Shown in pieces: positions 6,702 through 11,409 of a stretch of 11,409 bases of DNA (the first letter of the stretch is position 1; the number at the start of each line of letters is the position of its first letter). A program made the translations under genes and the position numbers. Source of the stretch: Clostridiaceae bacterium (GTDB lineage: Bacteria; Bacillota; Clostridia; Saccharofermentanales; UBA5734). The stretch spans positions 1 to 11,409 of the forward strand of contig JAAYFZ010000083.1 of the NCBI GenBank assembly GCA_012727965.1, read 5' to 3'. The notes beneath the pieces were generated by a model, which was given only the letters and a program-made list of their open reading frames with translations, made no database searches and was not told where the DNA came from.

Positions 6702-6778
6702 ATATATACCCCGCATTTGCTTCTATCTGTATTGTTCTAACGTTTTTGTCAGGCCTATTTATCTGCCTGAAGAGTTTA

Positions 6779-7831
6779 TCAGATCGTACCACCTGCAGCC
6801 AACAGTCCTGTGTCTTCGGGTAGACCGCACATTATATTTATAGTCTGTAGGGCTTGTCCGGAAGCTCCCTTGCCAAGATTATCGATGGCTGACATGACTT
6901 TTACCAGGCCTGTACGCTTGTCATATGCCCATGAAATGTCTGCGAAATTGGTATAAGAGACATTCTTTGTTTCCGGCATCTGTCCCTGCGGCATCAAGCG
7001 GACGAAAGTCTCACTTGCGTACGCTTGATCGTAAATCTCCGTCAGATCTGTCTGGGCTGCCTCAGGTTTTATTTTGGCATAAATCGTAGCCAGCATACCA
7101 CGTTTAATTGGTGCGAGATGTGGTGTGAAGCTGATGGCAGGTGCTTCTTCTAGTCCGGCAAGCAGCCCGGCTTCCTGTTCAATTTCACTTGTGTGTCGGT
7201 GTCCAATTACTCCATATGGTCTAATATTGTCCTGCGCCTCGCAGAACGAGAAGGCCAGGTCAGCTTTGCGGCCAGCACCACTAATGCCGGAATAGGCATC
7301 TATTATGATACTATTTGTATCGATCAGGTTGTTTTTAAGCAGAGGCAGCAGACCGAGTATGGAGCAAGTTGGATAACAACCTGGATTAGCCGCCAGTCTG
7401 GCAGCTGCTAATTGATCGCGATATATTTCGGGCAGACCGTATATTGCTTCTGTCAGGAGCTCTGGTTCAGGATGACTGAGGTTGTATGCACTTTCATAAA
7501 CTTCCAGCTTGCGATATCTGAAATCACCGCTGTGATCAAGTACTTTTAGACCAGCATCAAGCAGTTGTGGAACTACCTTAGAGGATACGCCATGAGGAAG
7601 TGCTGTGACGACCAGATCACATTCATTTGCCAGTTGCTCGATAGAGAGCTCGCTTAAGGTTTGATCAATAAGCCCGCGGAAGGCAGGATAAATATCTGAG
7701 AAGCGCTGACCTACGAAGCTCTGTGAAACCAGAGTAGTGATTTCGAACTGTCTATGCAGTATAAGCAACCTGAGCAGCTCCATGCCTACATAACCTGTGG
7801 CGCCTACGATTCCAATGCGTGTCTTCTTCAT
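6779..7831 (-). CDS. argC: N-acetyl-gamma-glutamyl-phosphate reductase
   Basis: The enzyme reduces N-acetylglutamyl phosphate to the semialdehyde with NADPH, the third step of arginine synthesis. The 350-residue product has the NADP-binding GATGYVG (10-16), the catalytic cysteine in AANPGCYPT (Cys152), GISGAGRKA (182-190), the HRHTSEIEQE segment and HLAPIKRGM, all typical. It is first in the operon argC-argB-argD-argF-GNAT. I chose ATG 7831 because AAAGGAG lies 10 bases upstream. An in-frame ATG at 7852 would place that binding site inside the gene and add seven residues. The upstream region carries a candidate promoter and repeat-type operator. Confidence 0.97.
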   Translation of the reverse strand: MKKTRIGIVGATGYVGMELLRLLILHRQFEITTLVSQSFVGQRFSDIYPAFRGLIDQTLSELSIEQLANECDLVVTALPHGVSSKVVPQLLDAGLKVLDHSGDFRYRKLEVYESAYNLSHPEPELLTEAIYGLPEIYRDQLAAARLAANPGCYPTCSILGLLPLLKNNLIDTNSIIIDAYSGISGAGRKADLAFSFCEAQDNIRPYGVIGHRHTSEIEQEAGLLAGLEEAPAISFTPHLAPIKRGMLATIYAKIKPEAAQTDLTEIYDQAYASETFVRLMPQGQMPETKNVSYTNFADISWAYDKRTGLVKVMSAIDNLGKGASGQALQTINIMCGLPEDTGLLAAGGTI

Positions 7832-7847
7832 ATCCCTTATGCTCCTT

Positions 7848-7908
7848 TGCATAATATATCATAAAATCTAATAAATATACACTATAATGCATAAAACATG
7901 ATTTTGCA
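7848..7908. repeat. TGCATAA repeats, candidate arg operator
   Basis: TGCATAA occurs at 7848-7854 and again at 7888-7894, exactly 40 bases apart, close to four DNA turns. The inverted partner TTTTGCA ends at 7908, so 7888-7908 is a near-palindrome with 7-base arms (one mismatch) and a 7-base centre. On the minus strand the 7848-7861 copy reads TGATATATTATGCA, agreeing at 11 of 14 positions with the ARG-box core TGAATWWWWATTCA. These are plausible ArgR/AhrC sites, but the match is loose and the region is A+T rich. Confidence 0.35.
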
Positions 7909-7909
7909 A
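7881..7909 (-). promoter_or_regulatory. Candidate arg operon promoter
   Basis: On the minus strand, TTGCAA (7909-7904) and TATAGT (7886-7881) are 17 bases apart, placing a transcript start near 7874, about 43 bases before argC. The near-palindrome 7888-7908 fills the spacer, as expected for a repressor site. A second, farther -10 (TATAAT on the minus strand, plus-strand 7961-7966) lacks a good -35 (TACAGA at 17 bases). Confidence 0.5.
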
Positions 7910-8039
7910 CTAAAAATGGCTTCAATACAGTTACTTTACAATGCTTTGTGCTATTTACACATTATACAGCGTTCAGAAGTCCATCTGTATGTCATAATGT
8001 AAAAAATGCTTCTAAATACATAAAAAAGGTCATTTTCAT

Positions 8040-8060
8040 GCTCGTAATCGAGCTGTTTTT
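8040..8060 (+). terminator. Small terminator-like hairpin in the intergenic region
   Basis: GCTCG-TAAT-CGAGC (8040-8053) is a 5-bp G+C-rich stem followed by TGTTTTT. It resembles a minimal rightward intrinsic terminator, although no rightward gene precedes it. It could end a short unannotated RNA starting near 7890-8000, or be chance. Confidence 0.25.
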
Positions 8061-8152
8061 GAACTTGATAATGCGAATATTTTCATCAAATACCACTTTT
8101 ATAGACATATTAAATAAATGATACCGACAAAAGTTGTATTTAATGTCAATCC

Positions 8153-8211
8153 CCTGCTACTCAATTGCCAAATAGACCTGAAAACATTTGTTGAATTTTG
8201 CGAGTGGCAGG
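8153..8211 (+). repeat. Inverted repeat upstream of ugpC
   Basis: CCTGCTACTC (8153-8162) is complementary to GAGTGGCAGG (8202-8211) with one G-U pair. Inside, AATT (8163-8166) faces AATT (8194-8197) and CAAAT (8169-8173) faces ATTTG (8186-8190), so the whole 59 bases can fold into one interrupted hairpin. It overlaps the proposed ugpC -35, so it is either a DNA operator or part of an RNA leader from a promoter farther upstream. Confidence 0.45.
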
Positions 8212-8220
8212 AGTTATAAG
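8191..8220 (+). promoter_or_regulatory. Candidate ugpC promoter
   Basis: TTGAAT (8191-8196) and TATAAG (8215-8220), 18 bases apart, form a good vegetative promoter with a start near 8227. That leaves a leader of about 67 bases before the ATG at 8294. Confidence 0.5.
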
Positions 8221-8240
8221 CTGATGTTATATTCAATGTG

Positions 8241-8270
8241 CAGGTCATATTAATGAAATATTGGCACCTG
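8241..8270 (+). promoter_or_regulatory. Leader hairpin before the ugpC ribosome binding site
   Basis: CAGGT (8241-8245) pairs with ACCTG (8266-8270) and the inner ATATT (8247-8251) pairs with AATAT (8257-8261), closing a 5-base loop. The stem ends 10 bases before GGAGG (8281-8285), so it leaves the binding site free and might stabilise the messenger or tune translation. Role is inferred. Confidence 0.35.
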
Positions 8271-8293
8271 ATAGCTAATTGGAGGTAAATAAA

Positions 8294-9409
8294 ATGGCAA
8301 ATGTTCTTTTGAAAAATGTTTATAAGCGTTATGAGGGTAACGTAGTCGCTGTTAGTGATTTCAATATTGATATCGCTGATAAGGAATTCATCATTCTGGT
8401 CGGACCTTCCGGCTGCGGTAAATCTACTACTCTTCGTATGATTGCTGGTCTCGAAGAGATCACAGAAGGCGAAATCTATATCGGTGACAAGCTGGTTAAT
8501 GATGTTCAGCCTAAGGACAGAGACATCGCTATGGTTTTCCAGAACTATGCTCTGTATCCTCATATGACTGTTTTCGACAATATGGCCTTCGGTCTGAAGC
8601 TTCGTAAATTTGCGAAGGATGAGATCAAGCGTCGTGTTAACGAAGCAGCCAAGATCCTCGAGATCGAACATCTGCTTGACAGAAAACCAAAAGCTCTATC
8701 AGGTGGTCAGAGACAGCGTGTTGCTCTTGGACGTGCTATCGTCCGTGATCCTAAGGTCTTCCTGATGGATGAGCCTCTTTCAAACCTTGACGCTAAACTG
8801 CGTGTTCAGATGCGTGTTGAGATTACAAAGCTTCATCATCGTCTGCAGACCACAATCATCTATGTTACACATGACCAGACAGAAGCTATGACGATGGGTA
8901 CCAGAATTGTTGTTATGAAGGATGGTTTCATCCAGCAGATCGACAATCCTACCAATCTCTATCTGCATCCAGTCAATACATTTGTTGCCGGATTCATCGG
9001 CATGCCTCCTATGAACTTCGTAAACGCGAAGCTCGCAGTTGAGAACAATACTGTGACACTCTCATTCCATGGCGCTAAATTAGCAATGCCTGAGAAATAC
9101 TCGATTGAGGAAGTTAAGGCATATGACGGCAAAGAAGTTGTTGTCGGCATTCGTCCTGAAGCTATCACAGATGATCAGCAGTTTGTTGCAGAGCATCCTG
9201 GTACTACTTTCCCAGCCAGTGTTGACGTTGTTGAAATGCTCGGTGCTGAGACATATCTCTATGTCACAGTCGGCGGCGCTCTCAGCATGACAGCCCGTGT
9301 TGATCCTACAGTCAGTATTTCCAAGGTTGGCGATACAGTTAACGTTGCTGTTGATGGCAATCGTGTACATCTTTTTGACAAAGAAACTGAGCTCGTTATA
9401 CTGAGCTAA
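8294..9409 (+). CDS. ugpC: Sugar ABC transporter ATPase, MsmX/UgpC/MalK type
   Basis: This cytoplasmic ATPase powers carbohydrate (or glycerol-phosphate) import with membrane permeases encoded elsewhere. It has 371 residues, full length. Motifs are Walker A GPSGCGKST (37-45), Q-loop Gln83, signature LSGGQ (135-139), Walker B VFLMDE (155-160), D-loop SNLD (163-166) and H-loop His193. The C-terminal part (about 235-371) is the regulatory OB-fold region of the MalK group, including VVGIRPEAI. The ATG at 8294 lies 8 bases after GGAGG; a TTG at 8279 would swallow that site. No permease or binding-protein gene is adjacent, and the gene ends at a strong terminator. This fits a shared ATPase serving several sugar importers, as known for MsmX. 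Arginine codons are mostly CGT, suggesting high expression. The exact sugar cannot be told. Confidence 0.95.
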   Translation: MANVLLKNVYKRYEGNVVAVSDFNIDIADKEFIILVGPSGCGKSTTLRMIAGLEEITEGEIYIGDKLVNDVQPKDRDIAMVFQNYALYPHMTVFDNMAFGLKLRKFAKDEIKRRVNEAAKILEIEHLLDRKPKALSGGQRQRVALGRAIVRDPKVFLMDEPLSNLDAKLRVQMRVEITKLHHRLQTTIIYVTHDQTEAMTMGTRIVVMKDGFIQQIDNPTNLYLHPVNTFVAGFIGMPPMNFVNAKLAVENNTVTLSFHGAKLAMPEKYSIEEVKAYDGKEVVVGIRPEAITDDQQFVAEHPGTTFPASVDVVEMLGAETYLYVTVGGALSMTARVDPTVSISKVGDTVNVAVDGNRVHLFDKETELVILS

Positions 9410-9440
9410 GCTCTTATGTCCGTTAACTAAGTGTGCTTTT

Positions 9441-9490
9441 ACGGAGCCATCTCGAGTTTTAAAGATCGAGATGGCTCTGTTGTATATTTG
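9441..9490 (+). terminator. Terminator after ugpC
   Basis: Bases 9441-9455 pair with 9466-9480 in a 15-bp stem (12 perfect pairs GAGCCATCTCGA/TCGAGATGGCTC, then one G-U and two more pairs) with a 10-base loop. The following TGTATATTTG is T-rich but not a pure run. It lies 31 bases after the ugpC stop. Confidence 0.82.
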
Positions 9491-9579
9491 TGATAAAAAT
9501 AATCTTGTGGTTAGAAAACGAGATATCAAGAAATATATGGAACACTCCAGTGCGGACTATGCAGCAGATGGCCGGAAAG

Positions 9580-9588
9580 TGTTATAAT
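9580..9588 (+). promoter_or_regulatory. Extended -10 promoter of the regulator-ftsE operon
   Basis: TGTTATAAT is a perfect extended -10 element (TG-N-TATAAT). The -35 position is poor (TGCAGC at 17 bases), which extended -10 promoters tolerate. A start near 9595 leaves a leader of about 98 bases. Confidence 0.6.
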
Positions 9589-9620
9589 GTAGCAGTTAAT
9601 GTTCGCAATTTGTCAGAAGA

Positions 9621-9647
9621 TTGAAACATTGTGTTCAAAACTATAAT
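9621..9647 (+). promoter_or_regulatory. Possible second promoter before the regulator gene
   Basis: TTGAAA (9621-9626) and TATAAT (9642-9647) are both good hexamers, but the 15-base spacer is short. Its leader would be about 40 bases. It is weaker evidence than the extended -10 upstream. Confidence 0.3.
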
Positions 9648-9692
9648 ATAGGATAAGATATGGTATCCCGCAGAGGGTGGAAAGGTGTGCAT

Positions 9693-10805
9693 ATGATGGA
9701 AGAACTTAAGAAGTGTATCCGGGAAGTATCAAGATTTCTTGATAGAACAGCTGGTGTGCTTGATGTTGACGGTATAATCGTAGCCTGTACAGATGAGAGT
9801 CTGGAGGGAAGTGAGGATTCTTCAGCAAGAGCGGTGCTTCTTTCTGAGGAACATATAGCTATTACATATGGCAGAACGTATATGAAACTGCCCGTCACTG
9901 AGAGAACAAGCTATATTTGTTTCGTTGATGGTACAGATAATGTCTCACGAAATTATCTGGAGCTGATCTGTAACTGGATCGGTGCTGCTCTCAAGGAGAG
10001 AAATAGTGATGCTGAACGTGAATCTTTCTTAAAAAATGTTCTGCTTGAAAACGAGCTGCCTGGAGATATTCCTTTGAAAGCCCGTGAATTCAAGATTCCT
10101 TATTCAGTGCCGCGTGTAGCGTTTTTGATCAGAATCGAGCAGGCCGAAGAAATCGACTGTATAGAAATACTCTATAATATGTTCCCTGATGACCGTTCAG
10201 CTTATGTGCTGGCGATGGACGAAGAAACAATTGTAGTTCTGATGGATTATCCCAGAGAAGATCCTGATCAGATAAATTCTATAGCCAGTCAGATTCTTGA
10301 CAATCTCAATGCAGAATCAATGGCTAAGGTCCATATCGGTATTGGTATGCCTGCTGATACTCTCAAGGAAACAGCCAAATCATATCGTGAGGCTTCACTG
10401 GCTCTTACAGTGGGCAGCATTTTTGATAATGAGAATTATATTATGAGATATGACAAGCTTGGTCTTGGTCGACTGATTTATCAGCTGCCGCCGACACTCT
10501 GTCATATGTTCCTTGATGAAGTTTTTCCCAAGGGAGCATACGAAGCTCTCGACAGTGAGACGCTTCTTACTATTCAGAAGTTCTTCGAGAACAATTTGAA
10601 TGGCAGTGAAACCAGCAGACAGTTGTTTGTCCACCGCAATACCCTGGTTTACAGGCTCGATAAGGTTCAGAAAATCACGTCACTTGATCTGCGCAGCTTC
10701 GATGATGCTGTCTTGTTCAAGTTGGCATCTATGGTTCGTAAGTACTTAGAAAAACAAGAGAAGGGCTCTCTTAAGGCAGCTGGCGGCAAATGGTGGCATA
10801 ATTGA
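9693..10805 (+). CDS. CdaR/PucR-like transcriptional regulator
   Basis: This is a 370-residue cytoplasmic, probable DNA-binding regulator. The N-terminal third (about 1-110) is a small ligand- or signal-sensing-type region that I do not recognise closely. Residues about 139-265 resemble the GGDEF-like middle domain of CdaR-type proteins (VAFLIRIEQ, later VHIGIGMPADTLKETAKSYREASLAL). The C-terminus (about 290-349) is the PucR-type helix-turn-helix, with ETSRQLFVHRNTLVYRL at 306-322 and DLRSFDDAVLFKLA after it. ATG 9693 is supported by AAGGTG five bases upstream; ATG 9696 is equally possible, and ATG 9660 would add 11 residues. It precedes ftsE by 39 bases with no terminator, so they probably form one operon. 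Its ligand and targets are unknown; the operon suggests control of, or response to, cell division or envelope state. Confidence 0.9.
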   Translation: MMEELKKCIREVSRFLDRTAGVLDVDGIIVACTDESLEGSEDSSARAVLLSEEHIAITYGRTYMKLPVTERTSYICFVDGTDNVSRNYLELICNWIGAALKERNSDAERESFLKNVLLENELPGDIPLKAREFKIPYSVPRVAFLIRIEQAEEIDCIEILYNMFPDDRSAYVLAMDEETIVVLMDYPREDPDQINSIASQILDNLNAESMAKVHIGIGMPADTLKETAKSYREASLALTVGSIFDNENYIMRYDKLGLGRLIYQLPPTLCHMFLDEVFPKGAYEALDSETLLTIQKFFENNLNGSETSRQLFVHRNTLVYRLDKVQKITSLDLRSFDDAVLFKLASMVRKYLEKQEKGSLKAAGGKWWHN

Positions 10806-10844
10806 TCCAGCCCCTGAGCGTTCCTTCCAAGAGGGAGGATAAAA

Positions 10845-11409
10845 TTGATTGAATTCAGACGTGTTTCCAAGATTTATCATACAGGAACGCATGCTTTGAA
10901 TGATGTCAGTTTCAAAATAATGGATGGAGAGTTCGTCTTCATAATCGGTCGCAGCGGCGCCGGTAAGTCGACTCTTATTAAGCTTCTGACCTGCGAGGAA
11001 AAACCTTCAGAGGGCAGTGTGCTCATCGATGATTTTGATATCAGCAGGATCAGACGCAGTCTGGTCCCGTATCTGCGTCGAAATATAGGCATGATATTTC
11101 AGGACTTCCGCCTGATTGATACAAAAACAGTATATGAGAACGTGGCTTTTGCCATGGAGATAATTGGTGCATCACGCCGTTCTATACAGCGGCGTGTTCC
11201 TATTGTACTAAGTATAGTCGGACTGAAGGACAAGGCTAACGCCAAGCCTGGAGAGCTTTCCGGCGGTGAGCAGCAGCGTGTAGCAGTTGCCAGAGCTATG
11301 GTCAACAATCCTATGCTGATTTTAGCAGATGAGCCGACAGGTAATCTTGATCCGACCAATAGAGAATCAGTGATGGCACTACTTGAAGAAATCAACAGAG
11401 GTGGTACGA
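10845..11409 (+). CDS. ftsE: Cell division ATP-binding protein FtsE (3' end outside window)
   Basis: FtsE is the cytoplasmic ATPase of FtsEX, which signals across the membrane to activate peptidoglycan hydrolases at the division site. The window covers 188 codons. Motifs are Walker A GRSGAGKST (35-43), the Q-loop in MIFQDFRLI, KTVYENVAFAMEIIGA, signature LSGGEQQR, Walker B LILADE and D-loop GNLD. FQDFRL with ENVAFAMEIIGASRR is characteristic of FtsE rather than other small ABC ATPases. The start is TTG at 10845 after GAGGGAGG (10831-10838), giving MIEFRRVSKIY. No ATG in frame could serve without losing the first strand. The H-loop and the expected ftsX lie beyond the right edge. Arg36 inside the Walker A is a Pro in many homologues, a tolerated position. 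Confidence 0.96.
   Translation, partial: MIEFRRVSKIYHTGTHALNDVSFKIMDGEFVFIIGRSGAGKSTLIKLLTCEEKPSEGSVLIDDFDISRIRRSLVPYLRRNIGMIFQDFRLIDTKTVYENVAFAMEIIGASRRSIQRRVPIVLSIVGLKDKANAKPGELSGGEQQRVAVARAMVNNPMLILADEPTGNLDPTNRESVMALLEEINRGGT

Larger units (their letters stand above)
7832..8293. other. Divergent control region between argC and ugpC (462 bases, no gene)
   Basis: This A+T-rich gap separates the leftward arg operon from the rightward ugpC gene. I find no supported protein gene in it; the long minus-strand frame crossing it is antisense to ugpC and has no recognisable domain. It contains candidate promoters in both directions, TGCA-containing repeats near argC, a small GC-rich hairpin with a T-rich tail (8040-8060), a 16-base near-palindrome ATGCGAATATTTTCAT (8071-8086), an inverted repeat (8153-8211) and a leader hairpin before ugpC. 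Bases 7967-8039 show only A/T runs and no feature I can support. Confidence 0.8.

Noticed and set aside
7961..7966. Minus-strand TATAAT as main arg promoter
   Set aside because: The hexamer is perfect, but the -35 position holds only TACAGA; the TTGCAA/TATAGT pair nearer argC is better spaced and associated with repeats.
8099..8671. 190-residue minus-strand open frame across the intergenic region and the start of ugpC
   Set aside because: Its 5' two thirds are antisense to the conserved ATPase coding region. It shows no recognisable domain and no convincing binding site; it is a shadow frame.
8291..9409. Complete sugar-import operon around ugpC
   Set aside because: No permease or solute-binding protein gene is adjacent, and the gene is bounded by its own leader and a terminator.
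9080..9529. 149-residue minus-strand open frame over the end of ugpC and its terminator
   Set aside because: It is antisense to the C-terminal domain of ugpC and reads through the terminator hairpin; no family features.
1..11409. CRISPR array, insertion sequence, prophage, toxin-antitoxin or tRNA gene
   Set aside because: I looked on both strands and saw no regularly spaced repeats, transposase or phage motifs, small paired toxin-like genes, or cloverleaf-forming tRNA consensus.

Overview
The window looks like chromosome of an anaerobic Gram-positive bacterium of the Clostridia. The grounds are: a riboswitch-controlled RibU riboflavin importer of the ECF type; an orphan MsmX/UgpC-type sugar ABC ATPase; a CdaR/PucR-like regulator immediately before ftsE, an arrangement I associate with Clostridia; strong AGGAGG-type ribosome binding sites; TTG starts; and extended -10 promoters. 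I cannot name a genus. There are no mobile elements, CRISPR arrays, tRNAs or rRNAs. This is core metabolism plus a few poorly characterised membrane genes.

Layout. Bases 1-939 are the 3' part of an alanine racemase gene (alr). Bases 940-1228 hold a promoter, a complete FMN riboswitch and a terminator hairpin. They control ribU (1229-1858), whose stop overlaps the start of a DUF2752 membrane protein gene (1855-2289). A two-helix membrane protein with CD225/dispanin-like layout follows (2408-2965), ending at a strong terminator (2990-3031).

On the minus strand, read right to left, lies an arginine operon: argC (7831-6779), argB (6701-5784), argD (5736-4525), argF (4524-3592) and a GNAT acetyltransferase (3561-3040). 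Together ArgB, ArgC, ArgD and ArgF convert N-acetylglutamate to N-acetylornithine and convert ornithine to citrulline. The acetyl-transfer/removal step (argJ or argE) and a classical N-acetylglutamate synthase are not in the window.

The 462-base gap 7832-8293 is a divergent control region. On the arg side, a candidate promoter has a TGCA-containing inverted repeat in its spacer. On the other side are a candidate promoter, an inverted repeat and a leader hairpin before the sugar-importer ATPase gene (8294-9409). That gene is closed by a long terminator hairpin (9441-9490).

The right end has an extended -10 promoter (9580-9588), a CdaR/PucR-like regulator (9693-10805) and the first 188 codons of ftsE (from 10845, TTG start), probably one operon for cell-division signalling. 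I see no clearly new defence or mobile system. The most unusual points are the possible extra pairing in the FMN riboswitch leader, the DUF2752 gene coupled to ribU with a dispanin-like neighbour, the GNAT at the end of the arg operon, and the structured 7832-8293 gap.
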